Of a stretch of 64,000 nucleotides of DNA, positions 43,101 through 55,064 are shown in pieces. Positions within the stretch are counted from its first letter, which is position 1. Every line of letters begins with the position of its first letter. The notes under the pieces were generated by a model that saw nothing but the letters and a program-made list of their open reading frames with translations, was not told where the DNA came from and made no database searches. Source of the DNA: Symsagittifera roscoffensis (Eukaryota; Xenacoelomorpha; Acoela; Convolutidae); assembly GCF_963678635.1 (NCBI RefSeq), contig NC_087068.1, positions 27,096,318 to 27,160,317 of the forward strand, written 5' to 3'. Made by a program: the position numbers and the translations under genes.

Positions 43101-45555
43101 CATCACATGATGACAATTTAAAATTAATTTTTTAAAACTGAAACTCAAGGAGAAAAAAAAGACCGGAAAAAGAAAATGAGAAAAATAGCCGATGGCTGTT
43201 TTACACTTTGACCCACGTTTGAATTCGACTGTTTAAAAACATTTCATAGAAAAAAAAGACTGACGTATCAGAATGGAGCCTCAATGTTTCGACTGTCGCT
43301 TCACTACATAAAAAAAACAATAGATTTTGGTACAGAATTAATTCGAATTTTTTTTTCAAAAATTGAGGTTTTGACTTTTTTCTAGTTTGTTTCCCCTTTG
43401 TAAAGTTACATCGAAAACAATTCAATTGGGGTAAATATTTGCCTTTAAATCATGCCAATGCCTTAAAGGTTTGTTTTTTAGCTAGGGGGTAACAAATGGG
43501 GGAGACAATTTGAATGGCTAAGGGGCAGGTTCAGAGAACCGAAAGATCCGAAACATGTTGCACAAAACAATTGAAAACTAGCTGCGGCTCCGTGATGCAG
43601 AAAAAAACGGTAACTTTTTATCCAAAACTTTTCATCTGATTGCTTTTAGTCTGTACGCAGGCCTCATGCAGGGTTATCCAACCTTAATGGTTTACGAAAT
43701 ATTTACAATTATTTTGCTGGCCACATTACGAGGCCAAATTGTGCACTGGATAGGCGCAGAGACAATCCAGAGACAAATCTTTCAACACGTACCGAAGTGG
43801 ACATGTATTTTACTTACAACATTTCCGTGGATCCCGCGCACAAATACTTATAACGTAAAACAGCAACATAAATTTTGGCAGCATATAGGTTTTTTTGCGG
43901 GTTTCGTAACTATCGAACATAGCTAGTTTTTCTGAATTCGGCAAACATAGTGGATTTCGCAAAATGTAAGCGGAATTCGCAAACATAAGTTTATTCAGTA
44001 GTTTTGTTCATACTCAACTAACCTGTTCTTCAGCAAAAGTTTGATAACTATAGCTAAAAGTAAAATCTACTAAAGGCGGAATTCAAAAGCAAGGGTATAA
44101 CAATTGTCTGTGGAATCCAATTAGAAATCTTAAATGGTTGGTTAACTAAATTTGTACTGCTTAGTATGTGGGTTAGGTTTCCCAGCCGGCTGTTTTAGGA
44201 AACCACGTCAAATAAAAAATGAAAAACCCAAAATCAAAATTGTGATTAGAGAGTTTTGGCTGGGGTTAAATCTCTATATTTGGAGCATTTTTTTTTAAAT
44301 CTGACATATTTGTGTTGCTTTATCAGCATATAAAAATTTCAATTCAAACATTTCTGCTGTTCTAAATCTAATCTCTAAATTCTTTGTATTTAATTTGCCT
44401 CAAAACACGAATTGAAATTGGGAATAGAAAAAATCTTGCACAAATAAAATTTGATAAAATTGAGATGAAGGCCAAATTGAAGTGAAAAAATTATTCATGA
44501 ATCATGCACAAATTAGCTTATTTCAGTCAGTTTTCATTGTTTCTTTATTTTAGATTGGAGAAGTGTTAACTCTTTCTGTATTCATTCCTTCAGTAATAGC
44601 ATTTTAGCAGCTGGACTTAAGCTGGATTGAACTGTTGTTTGTAATTTGATTGAACTGTTGCCAATAATAGAGATCGAGTTTGGCCATAGTTTGGAAAGTT
44701 TATCTTTTAAAATCAATTGATTTTACAAAGCAAATGATGACAAAAAATTGCAGTTTTCACTTCCAAGTACAAACTTACGGCAACATGCGTCATTTGTAAT
44801 CATACTATTCAAAATTTCCCTAGTGTTTAGAACAATTGGGCTGCGTTGAATTATTATGCTATTTTTTATGAAGTGGAAAAATACGATTAAGTGACCTTAA
44901 AAAATCGAACAAATTTTTGAAAGCTTTCATTTTAGGCATTTTTCAATTCGATACTTACGAAAGTCTTTCAAAAAGCATTTCAAACGTGTTCAAAAGTCGT
45001 CCAAATGCCTGCTGGTACATTTTTTTGACCGGATAGCAATATTTTCTAGAACAAGAAAACGCGTTCCATTGCATATTTCAATAATAATAAAAAATAGAAT
45101 GGCTATCTATCTTCTCGTTTCTGTTGCTCGAGTTCGAGTTGTATGCAGCTTTTAATGAAGTTGATAACAGATTTTTAGTCATTTTAGTTAAGTTTTAAAT
45201 ACAAAAGATTCCAATATGATTCAATGTAAACTTATTGATTAAAATTTTTTATTGGGGATTGATCAGCTTCAGTGTTTCGATGACCCCGTTTTTGAAAAAG
45301 CATGAAATCAAATAACATAAAGGGCAAAAAATGACTGAGAGTAGAGAATAACGTAGCTGTTAAAGAGTATTTTTGATGCTATTGTAATCAAGAAAAAAAT
45401 CAGTAGTCTTGTTTTAAAATAGAAGATATTGTTGAATAGTCCAAGAGATGTTGCTCAAAACAAAAAAAATGGGTTTTCATGATGAAACATAATTTTGATT
45501 TTTATTGTACCCTAGCAAACGCTATACCTAACACTACAAATTTTTCGTAGCCTTT
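43101..45555. other. Intergenic, no gene recognised
   Basis: AT-rich. A short block at 43,728-43,800 (cgaggccaaattgtgcactggataggcgca...) recurs at 52,229-52,300, which shows a further dispersed repeat. Other open frames (for example 43,666-43,926) have no supporting features. Confidence 0.4.
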
Positions 45556-46090
45556 GCAATTGAGGTGTATATGGCGCAGCTTTTGCGACCAAACCGGAGA
45601 CGGCGCCACTTTCCAGGTCAAGGCTAATAGAATACGGCGAGTTTTCCAGACCAAAGCTGAGACGGCGCGACCTCAAGACAAAGGTTAAGACGGCGCGATT
45701 AAGAAACGATTTTTTGCAAACTTTGCGACCGAGATGGATTTCGCGACCAAAATGGATACGGCGCAACTTTCCAGACAAAGGCTGGAGAAATTGACTCTTT
45801 GCGTCGAGAGCTTGAGTCTGGAAAGTCTGGACTTGAAGTCTGGAGAGTCTGTACAGAAGTCGCGAACATCTGGACATACCAAAACTTGGTCGCAAAAGTC
45901 TGGTAATAAAGTCACGAAAGTCTGAAAATGTGTGTCAATACTTTCAAGACCCATGCCCAGACTTTCGCGACCACCGACACGACTCAAACTCAGACTTGGC
46001 AAAATCAAATTCTCGGCGCTACTATGCAATTTAGGCCAAAATTCGGATGCGGTGCGACCACAAAGTCTGGAAATGAGTCTCAGACTTCAG
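45556..46090. repeat. Degenerate repeat with 'gcgacc..aaagtctgg' words
   Basis: Irregular repetition of gcgcgac, aaaggctg and aaagtctgg, related to the four-unit minisatellite at 41,075. The minus-strand frames here are repeat-driven (alternating Leu-Ser-Arg). Confidence 0.5.
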
Positions 46091-46719
46091 CATAGGTGAG
46101 TTTTTGGGATTATGGACAGTGGAACTATTTTATGAAGTTTCGTACATGTGAAAATTTTCTTTCACTTTTCTTATTGGCAGCCAAACTATAGGTTTAATAG
46201 CCCAAAATATGTTGAGAAGTCTTAGAAAATAGTCCCATATAAAACGTGTAGGCCTTTCTACGAAGTTTTTAGATGAAAAAAATTAGCCAGTCTGGCTAGA
46301 AGCTTTTACATGACTAAGAACGCTTCTACTTGGTTACGTCGAGAAATTATTTTAAAACATCCAATGCATATTTCTCAGTCTCGAGACTCATTGATTGAAT
46401 TTCAACATTTGAACTTTTGTTTGCTTCCTCCTAAACTTCTTTGGACAATTCGGTTTTGAAAACTGAGGTTTTCATCATCGAAGTTAAAGGACTTGCAATT
46501 CATAGAAAAATTTTGTTCGAGATTTTGCTTTGAAGTTTCTTACACTAGGCACTGACAACCTCCAACAAGTTTGATCCAGAAAATTATCTCCGATCAACCA
46601 CTTGTCAAATAAAATTCGTATCCACTGCAGGCAAAGCTGTTCCTGAAAATTGGCTACCAATATCTTAAATGAAAAAGTTTTGAATCAAATTCAGAGTTTT
46701 GCAGCATTCGCAAACTCAG

Positions 46720-47635
46720 ATGATTGAATAAATGGGTGGCCGAATTGATAAATCAGTGGACGGATGGTTGAATGGACGAAAACCTGGCTAGATGGCTAGA
46801 TGATAAGATGGATCGGTGAATGACTGATTTTGAACAAAAAGCTGGATGGCTGGATGGTGTTTTGAATATGGTTAGACAAACGGGTGGCTGAAAGAATGTT
46901 TTGAGGAATAAACCTTAAAGGATCACTGAATAAATGAATGGAAAGCTGCATAGTTGGGTTGATAATTGAATAGATGTATAGATGGGTTGACCAAAAGACA
47001 CTGAATGAACGAATATATGACTGGTTGGATGGATGAAAGGATAGATAGATAGATAGTTTGAATGGCTGCACTATGGGTTGATAGATGAATAGATGGCTTG
47101 CTGGTTAGATGGATGGACGGCTTGATAAAAGATAGATAGCTAAAAGGACGGATAAACTGATAAATGACTGGATGCATGGCTGGTCGCTGGTTGGATTGTT
47201 GACTGAGGGGTTGGATGGGCGGATATATGGAAGGCTGAGCATAAGGTTGTTTCAATTGATGAACAATAGGTCGCTTGCTGTATGGATGGTGTGATAGATT
47301 GCTATTTAATTGGATGGACAGATGATGGATAGTCAGATGGATGGATGGCTTGAGTGATGGATGAATGGTTAGATAGGTTATAGGTGTTTGACTGAATGGA
47401 TGGATGATGGTTGGATCGTTCGCATAACAAATGGTTAAATGAGTGAACCGATCGTTTGAATTGATAAATGGACGGCTGCTTGGATGGATGAACGGCTGAA
47501 TGAATGACTCGATGAATGATGGGTAGTTACGAGACAGGTGGTTCGATGCATGGATAGAGAGATAGCTGAAGGAGTTTATGGATGGATGGATGATTACATG
47601 AGTGGATGTATGATTAGACAGATATATAGATGGCC
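46720..47635. repeat. GGAT/GATG-based simple repeat
   Basis: About 900 bp of imperfect 'tggatggatgaatgg' units. The minus-strand 260-codon frame it creates (Ser-Ile-His-Pro repeats) is a by-product and not a gene. Confidence 0.9.
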
Positions 47636-47930
47636 CTGCTCTGCTCTGTTTTTGGTGCCTCGCCTCTCCTTGCCTTGCCTTGCGATGCCCTAGATTGCTT
47701 TGCATTGGACTCCTTTGCTTTGCTTGTGGTGCCCTGTTTGCCTTTCGCTGTCATGTGCTGCTCTACTTTTCAGTTCCATGCCTTGGCTGCCCTACGCTGC
47801 TTTGCGCTGCTCTGCCTTAAACTGCGCTGCCCTGTCCTGCTTTCTGCTGCCATGCTTTGCGCTACCCTGTCTTGCCGTACGTTTTCTTGCCTTGTGCTTC
47901 CTGTCTTGTGCCCTGTCTCGTAGTTGGTCC
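47636..47930. repeat. TGCCTTGC-type pyrimidine-rich simple repeat
   Basis: Imperfect 'tgctttgc / ctgccttg' units. It gives overlapping Cys/Ala/Leu-rich frames in all plus frames, typical of a short-period repeat. Confidence 0.85.
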
Positions 47931-48737
47931 TGCAATCTTGAACAACGCGGAATCATTTTTACAATGCGGTTGCTACACTGAACATCGCAGAGGTATCATG
48001 AACAACGAAGAAGCAATTGCTCAACGCAGACGCATTTTCGTTTATAGATGGTAATTTAGCATACTTTGGCAGGTTCAAACTTATCTTGTTAGACGCAGTG
48101 TTCTTAAATAATGAAAGAAGTCGGAAACAGAACTTTTGTTGTTATCACTGACAATGCTGAAAAATTCTGCTTCGATTCATGTTTTCACTTTCTGTAAAAT
48201 TTCCGTCAAATCGGTCAAACTCTATCTCGAAGAAGCTAATTAAAGGCAGTCTGTTCTTATACTTTGATTTTCCTAATAACCATTCTCCTCATATATATCT
48301 CATATATCTCTCAGATATAAGCTAACCATTGTGCGACTGCTTCTCTGCGTTCTGGTCGTAATTCTATGAAAAGCGCGTTCGCTAAGCTAAATTTAACCCA
48401 ATGCTTGCCTAATCCATTTCAATTATTTCAATTTATTTCAATCAAGTACTCCAACACTATTAACAAAAAAAAGAGAAATTGTATGCTCCAAGACCCCCAA
48501 TTTTATTTAGAGGTACCTTTTGTTCCGCTCCTAATTTTTCGGAATTTTCATGCAATAATGTTCATGAGGTCAAAGGTCAATTTCAGGTCACCCAGGGTTC
48601 AAACTTCCTTGGACAGATTTAGGATCTCATAGGGGTCCTAGTGAACAAATTTCATCAACTTTTAACTCAGTAATATTTCACAAGCTACCCCATTTTAAAG
48701 GTCCGTTATCACTTTTCCAGGAATAAGGTTATTAACG

Positions 48738-48832
48738 CAGGAAGAAGTCGCTGGAGGATTCGAACCACTGGAGTCTTTTCGGGTTAGTGTCTAGTGTCCA
48801 TTGCTGCTAATAAATCATTATGACCTCGGATA
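48738..48832 (-). other. tRNA-like A-box and B-box (pseudo-tRNA or SINE head)
   Basis: The minus strand has GGTTCGAATCC (a perfect pol III B box) at about 48,752-48,762 and, upstream, TAGCAGCAATGG, which resembles an A box. The T-stem pairs at only three of five positions, and no cloverleaf closes, so it is not a functional tRNA. It could be a SINE head. Confidence 0.3.
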
Positions 48833-50034
48833 AAATTTTGAGCTAATTCGGTAGAAGGGGCATTTTTCTCGAAAAACTAACAACTATCTGTCCGACTGTC
48901 GGATTTGCTTCACGACTATAATAAATTATCTCTCTTGTCACTACTTATCTTATCACAAAGTTTCGGTCGGGTCTATTTACTTAGAGCATAACAAATGAAG
49001 TAGGTGTCCAGGAGGTCTGGGGTTCCATACTTAAGCAACCCTTGCCTAATTCTACCACACACTTAACTTTAATTCCATTCTCCCCGCTAGACACCGGTTT
49101 CCTGTAGTGCAATTTGTACTTACTAGGAAGCGTTCTCAATTGGACCAAGGGGTTCCGAGGGGTATGGATCTTGTATGCCTGCGTCGAATCAACTCAAATA
49201 TCATTCCTATGCATTTCATAAAATAATTTTTGTTAGATCTGATTCGGAGGGTATCACTTTTGGTTACCCCTTCATCAACCTTGCCCTTCATCGAGGTAAG
49301 ACTAGTTCTCCAAACACTCGACTTTTTTTTTACTCCACCGTTGTTTACTTTGCTACTTATCGTATTGATTAGCTAAAACCAAGCCAAGTTCTACTCATTT
49401 AATTAACTATACTGAAAGCGATTCCCAAGGTAAAACTCCCAATCTATTTGTTAGTTTAATGAAAAATATTAGTATCACCAGTCCTACACCTCCCTTATTT
49501 AATTGCAAGCGGATTTTTTGAACTTTCCATTGATACGGCTAAATTTTTCTCCTTTTGATGAAGAAATCCTATGACCAAATAAGAGCTTGAACATTATGTG
49601 TCATAAAGCGAGAATATATTTGCAATTTTAATAAATTTTCATCTAAATACTTTCTTTCATATCAAAAAACTAAATAAATTTCATTGCGTCCCAATAGTAT
49701 TCTCTAAGTTCAACCTTTTTACAGACAGTTCGAATTGTTTCGATATAAAGATTAGTTTTCATTTTTAAATCTAAAAGCATCAAAAAGATTAATATCAGAA
49801 ATATTGATCTTAGGAGTAGTGGATTTTGTTTAAGCACAGACGTCAAAGAAATGTTAATTAAAACTGCACGGCATTGTAAGCACAGATCAGAAAATACGTT
49901 TTAAATTGAGCTATAAAGGGAAAACCTAGTGCACAGACAAGCGCGAGTAAGCACATGAACTGTCAACATCTTTTCCACAGATAATTTTTTTTACAATTTT
50001 CTGCTGAATGGCCTGTCTGCTGAACAATTGTCTG

Positions 50035-50040
50035 TTTATT
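50035..50040 (-). terminator. Candidate polyadenylation signal of the NERD-ATPase gene
   Basis: AATAAA on the minus strand (plus-strand tttatt), about 150 bp after the stop at 50,189. Position only; no downstream element was checked. Confidence 0.35.
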
Positions 50041-50051
50041 TTCAATATGCA

Positions 50052-50142
50052 CAGCATATATGAAAAAGCCTATTTTTCATATATTCATGATATATGAAAA
50101 AGCCTATTTTTCATATATTCATGATATCTGAAAAAGCCTATT
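50052..50142. repeat. 34-bp tandem repeat, about 2.5 units
   Basis: The unit tatatgaaaaagcctattttt plus catatattcatga is repeated, the last copy partial. It lies 50-140 bp past the stop of the NERD-ATPase gene, in its probable 3' UTR. Confidence 0.85.
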
Positions 50143-50188
50143 TAGAGTGTCGTAAAGGTTGCAGCAAAGAAATCATTTAAGTTGATGA

Positions 50189-50623
50189 TCACAACTTGTC
50201 TTGTATAAAAGGAAGTGCAATAATGTCTTTCTCCGTGAGCTCTCTTAAAACAGTCCCTTCATCTGAGTTCAAATATCGCTCTTTCTTCTCAACTGCATCT
50301 ATCAACTCCATTTCGAACAATTCCATCAGAATATCACAGCAATCTGAGTTGCAGGGATTCAAATGAAATCCTTTGATAGCAAATGCTGCTGCTTCATAAC
50401 CAAAAAATCGAGCGGGCAGACCAGTTGATTGAACTAAACACTTGCGTGCAGCAACCGCACAAACTTCAGATATTTCGATGCGTTTCCTGGCCCGAACAGA
50501 TGTCTCCATGCTCGATATAACTTTATATTCTTCCAAGAAACCGAAAACATTTGTTTTTAATTCGAGGATTGTTGACTCGACAGCTGATATTTTCCTGTCT
50601 ATCTCGTTCAGTTCATCAGAAAT
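50189..50623 (-). CDS. NERD-ATPase gene, exon 4 (C-terminus)
   Basis: Follows a good acceptor (TTCTATATTTAG|ATT, boundary at 50,623) and is open to the stop at 50,189 (about 144 codons). The start is coiled-coil-like (ISDELNEIDRKISAVESTI, then LELKTNVFGFLEEYK), followed by an Ala/Cys-containing helical domain (VCAVAARKCLVQS, NPCNSDCCDILMELFE). Phase 0 matches exon 3. I do not recognise the domain. The helical, Cys-containing C-terminus may mediate oligomerisation or partner binding, which is inference. Confidence 0.7.
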   Translation of the reverse strand: MSDELNEIDRKISAVESTILELKTNVFGFLEEYKVISSMETSVRARKRIEISEVCAVAARKCLVQSTGLPARFFGYEAAAFAIKGFHLNPCNSDCCDILMELFEMELIDAVEKKERYLNSDEGTVLRELTEKDIIALPFIQDKL

Positions 50624-51241
50624 CTAAATATAGAAGAGGGAGCTAGGTGAAGAAACCGAGAAAAAAAAAACAGTTTCAGGACAAGACACTTTGACCACCA
50701 TTTTTCCCTAATCGTTATTCATCTACATAAACATACCATTCTTCATGCTAAAACTGATGAATTTTTAATCAACGACTTATCTTCAGAAAACATTACAATT
50801 CAAAGTCATGTGAAACGCCTTGACTGCATTCAATTTTGAAATAATCGCGTCAGCTAGAGTTAATTTTTTAGTATACTCTTGCCTATTGCTTTTTAATTGA
50901 AGAGTTACACACTGAACAAAGCAGAGCTTCGCTCCAACTGCGACACATCATAACCAGAGCATGGCAAGCTGGACGATAGAATTTGGGGCAAATAAAACAA
51001 AACTAGATCGAGCGAAACTTTCTGACGTTCAAATCGAAATGGGGATAAAATGCCAAAAACGGCAAATGGCATAAATTGGCATAAAAACAAAAATTAGGGA
51101 GCGGTTATCAACTGAGCCATTCTGGCTTAGATGTGCGTTTTGTCGAAAAAGTAAATTGCGCGTTTTGTCGCAGATGAGCAAAGACAAATTGAGGCACGTT
51201 TTAGAAAAAAACTTCTTCTATATTTTTAAAAACGCACGTAC

Positions 51242-51718
51242 CTGCCGATGAGTTAGGTTGTAAGATCCAATCAAGTCCATTTTTCTCATCAGATTTATGT
51301 GACTGGTCGTCCTGATGTTTTGCTCCAGGAAATGCGGCGCACTCAAATCCAGACTCTCCTCAGTTGCCAAACGAGAGTCTATTTCACTAAGATCACCAAC
51401 GAACCTTAGTTTATGTCGCAGCTTCTGCTTTGAATAAGTGCATATATCGACAGGTACTTTATATCCTTTCAATTGTTTCGGGTTCCAGACTAGAGGAAAT
51501 TTCGAATACAGTACAGAGTAAAACAGAAAATGAATTTGAGAATCCATGTGTATTTCCACTCGGTTGTAAACAAAAATGGATATCGTTGTCAACAAGTCCG
51601 ACGCATCTTTCCTGCAAGCTACTGCTTCTTTTCGGTCACCAGAATTCAAATGGCGAAGATACTCTCGGAAAAGAACATCGCACGCATCATTGTATATTTC
51701 TTCCCATGAAATATATTG
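51242..51718 (-). CDS. NERD-ATPase gene, exon 3
   Basis: Acceptor CTTGTGTTCCAG|CAA at 51,718 and donor CAG|GTACGT at 51,242/51,241, both strong and both phase 0 with their neighbours. The 159 codons begin QYISWEEIYNDACDVLFREYL and read as an all-helical domain with conserved-looking Trp, Tyr and Arg residues (KQKLRHKLRFVGDLSEID). No family is recognised. Confidence 0.75.
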
Positions 51719-52299
51719 CTGGAACACAAGAATTTTTTTAATTGCCTTAAAGATCCATTAGAAGCCTCGATTAAAAGAAATACTTTAAAAACAAACGAGA
51801 TGAAGTACTCGGGTTGAAACTACTTGGATTGAAGTGCTCGACTCCCCAGACTTTGTCGTTTCGGCTGAGTTAAATACCAGCGTGTTATGTTTCGACCGTT
51901 AAAATGTGATTGACAGCGTTGGATATTAGTTGTTTATTCATATGGGGTAGTCCAGAATAAAACAACTTTATCTCATTTCGTCTCAAACAGAATATTTACT
52001 CAACTTTTTGGTTTTCCGTGCATGAGTTTTAGAGATATGAGACCAAAAACGTGCAAAATTTTAATTTGATGAAAATTTTTTGATATCCATTCTCTTTTTC
52101 TAAGTCATGCGGCTTAAGTCTAGTGAAAACCAAATAAAATGTGTATCCGAAATCATCGCTGAAAAATCTCAAGTTTATACAAACAAGAAACATTGGACGC
52201 TTAAGATAAGTATTAAAAACTCATTACGAGGCCAAACTGCACTGGATAGGCGCACAGTTTTGTGTCTGTATGTTCCTGGGTTCCAGAGACAAGTCTTTA

Positions 52300-53308
52300 C
52301 CCGCACCGAGCGCTCATGGATCATAATCGATTATATTGTCATAATATGACCAGTATCTATAAAGTTACAAAATAATCGATTATAATCGATTAAAAATGGA
52401 TTATAATCCTCATATTTTTATGAGGTTATAATCCATTATAATCAATTAAAATTGATTACAATGGATTTTTTTGAGGTTGTTCATGAAAATTACAAATTTT
52501 CCAAAGCTATCTCGTTTCCTGTTAAGTGCAGTTGCTACTTATTACGTTCATAAAAAGCTTTATTTCATATTAAAACTTATGTTTTTTGGTCTCTACTTTT
52601 TCAATTCATCTCAGCTTAATACTTCATTTTGCAGGGGGAGGGAGGGTATGGTCTGAACGGTGTTAGGAGGGTGGAATTATTTAATGATAGAAGTCTCCCC
52701 AGTCTACTTTACCCCCTCCCCCCAGTTTACTTTAACCCCCCAGTTTATTCCCCCCGCCCTTACTGCAACTGCTGTTTGCCCCCTCCCCTTTTATGGTTGA
52801 ACATGGGGATTGTTTATTGCTAGACTTTGGGGTAGGGGGTTTATGATTGACAATACCCCCAGTTCATCCCCTCTCCTTCTCCCCCCTCTCTCTCTCTCTC
52901 TTTGGATGGGGGAGGGTAAAAACACTTGAGGGGGTGACCTTGAGACATGGCATTCAGTATAAAACATCGCATACATTTTGCAAATTTCCTGCAAAATTTT
53001 CAAAACTTCTGCAAAATAAATCTAATTTAGTTCTGAAAATAAAACGTATCATTATCAATTACTATGGAATGTTATAGATTTTTATTTCAAAAACTATCGA
53101 ATATAATTATTTATCTTGGCAAAAATAAGCGATTTTAGTTCCAAAAATAATGGATTATAACGGATTTTTTTTTCTTACATAATCGATTATAATGGCAATC
53201 TAATCAAATTCGTGTTCTAAAATTTACATCTGTAATGAATTATAATGGATTGCTTCTGTCTCGGGAACCCATTATAATCTATTAGAATCCATGGGCGCTC
53301 GATGCGGG
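52300..53308. mobile_element. Foldback element with 21-bp terminal repeats and TTATAATCGATTATAAT arms (copy 1)
   Basis: Ends cccgcaccgagcgctcatgga (52,300-52,320) and, inverted, cccgcatcgagcgcccatgga (53,308-53,288). Inside each end is a run of attataatcgattataat-type palindromic units. The centre (52,635-52,935) is strongly C-rich on this strand, with repeated 'cccccagttta'. It has no coding capacity and sits in intron 2 of the NERD-ATPase gene. I found no convincing target duplication. Confidence 0.75.
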
Positions 53309-54436
53309 ATTTTGTCGGAACAATCAAAGAAAATGAATGAACAAAAAAGAACAAAGGGAGCGTCCTTGATACGGAAAATGCTTACATTTCCCAAAAAGCA
53401 CAGTTTGACTTCGTAATGCTAACTGAATTTTACTTACAGAAACATACGACTTGAAAAAAAGACCGAAACGGCCTAACTTTTTCAGCAAATTTTGAAGAAC
53501 AGATGGAAATTATCGAAAACAGGTTCGCATAATGAAACAGTTGCACCAAAAAACAAATTAATTAACTCGAGTACCTTTTTCACAAGAAAAGATATTCGCC
53601 AGCCAGTCAATTATTCAAACTCATTGAGTTAACAAAACCACTTTTTGCCATTAGCATCATCATTTACACAGATTAAGTTAAAACGATGCACATATGATAG
53701 CGAAAGAAACTTTCCTTGAAATAAAAACAAATGCACACATAAATAGAAGACAAACCAGACTGCTCGTACGCCAGGGCATAAACCTGGAAGTTCCGGTTGC
53801 ACTTTAAGACCAAATTTAAAAAAAATTGCAAGAAAAATTTTTCTATTATTTCGTCAAACTTTCAATCTACAAACTTTAGAATTGGTCTTAAATTGCAGTC
53901 GGAACATTCAGAGCTTCGCCCTGACATACGAGCAGTCTTGTCATGATATAGAAGCTCTCTCAAGTATATAGCTAACTTGCGTAAAGATATTCATTCTGTG
54001 ACACTGAATATCATACAGAATGAGTAGTCTATCTGAATTTGATGTTTTTTGAATGTTGATCTCGGGCAATATATTCAATCTTTTCTACACTTCCTATCAT
54101 TATCTTTTTTATTAACTGATTTTTATACTTCAACCCAATCGAAAATGTTTTTTTTTGTAGAGAATCGAGCACTGATGAGAACGCAACTTTTTGTTAAGCG
54201 TTTACTTTTTCCGAAAAATCCAAATCTGATTCTTCTACGGTTTCGAAGAACTCAGAAGAAAAACTGCTGGACTGAAACATTTTGATAAAACTTTGCAATA
54301 ATTCTGGTTAAATACTTTGCCATGCACGCCACTGTTTTAACTACTTAAAATTAAAGTATCCCTTTAGGGGTACAACTCAAGTAAATCTCTTTTAAAAGCT
54401 ATTTAACTAAACTGGCATAGATAATTTTACCCGTAC
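53309..54436. other. Remainder of intron 2 of the NERD-ATPase gene
   Basis: Apart from the MITE at 53,757, this is AT-rich sequence without repeats or frames I can support. The 54,049-54,285 plus frame is Phe/Leu-rich and has no features of a gene. Confidence 0.45.
53757..53938. mobile_element. Short foldback MITE with arms of about 65 bp
   Basis: The left arm agactgctcgtacgccagggc ... ttccggttgcactttaagacc and the right arm, inverted (agactgctcgtatgtcagggc ... ttccgactgcaatttaagacc), flank a spacer of about 50 bp. A third arm occurs at 60,427-60,480. It has no coding capacity. Confidence 0.8.
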
Positions 54437-55064
54437 CTGTTCTTGTATGTATACGCCGCCGATAAGATCCTTGAGAAGAACGGCCGCCCATTCCATTAGA
54501 CCTTTGCGTGTATACGGCACTGAGTAAGACTCTGTAGGCGATGATGCAACTGATTGAAGATTCGTGGACGACAAAGATTTGATGACTTTTTTATCAATCT
54601 GTTCTTTTAAGTCTTTGAAGAACTGACTTATATTGATCTCAAAGCTTTTAGGACACTGAAGCTTTATTATTTCAGTTTTTTTCGGCAATAATCCACTGAA
54701 AATTCCCAAGGCCAGTAAGTCAAATTTGATATTCCCAGTAACAAAAATGAAAACTGAAATATTCTGCTGTTTGTACCATTCCTGTGCGGCCTTTGAACAC
54801 GCTTTTGCTATGTTTGAGAAAACAAAAACGGTCTGGTCTTCGTCAAAAGTGTACTTTTTTGCTTCGATTGCTGACATCCAAATTGAATCGTAGTCATTCC
54901 TTTCGGCCTCTTGCAAACAATCCATTTCTGGAATGACGCCAATAACCACTGCAGTCTGTAACTTTTTGCAGAAAATTTTCAACACTGATGTGATGTATCT
55001 GGCGAGGTATTCACTTCGTAATACATGAAAGCTTCTCTTTTTTCTTAAAACGATGGGAGGCTTG
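54437..55064 (-). CDS. NERD-ATPase gene, exon 2
   Basis: Acceptor (CACATTGAACAG|C, boundary at 55,064) and donor (GAACAG|GTACGG, boundary at 54,437) are consistent. The phase of the upstream junction fits exon 1 (a codon split 2+1). About 209 codons. The first half alternates strand and helix (TAVVIGVIPEMD, QTVFVFSNIAKACSKAAQEW, ISVFIFVTGN) like a Rossmann-type or helicase C-terminal subdomain. The second half is helical, ending in a WAAVLLKDLIGGVYIQEQ segment. It could be part of the helicase core's second RecA-like domain or an added module. Confidence 0.72.

Larger units (their letters stand above)
47931..50040. other. Intergenic, no protein gene recognised
   Basis: No coherent ORF or splice pattern. 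A tRNA-like promoter stretch at 48,735-48,830 is listed separately. Short frames at 48,366-48,632 and 49,175-49,372 lack family features. Confidence 0.4.

Noticed and set aside
43666-43926. 86-codon plus-strand frame
   Set aside because: Overlaps a dispersed repeat shared with 52,229-52,300; no family features.
46923-47705. 260-codon minus-strand frame rich in Ser-Ile-His-Pro
   Set aside because: Encoded entirely by a GGAT/GATG simple repeat; no unique sequence, start context or splice sites.
47630-48054. Overlapping Cys/Leu/Ala-rich plus-strand frames
   Set aside because: Products of the TGCCTTGC simple repeat.
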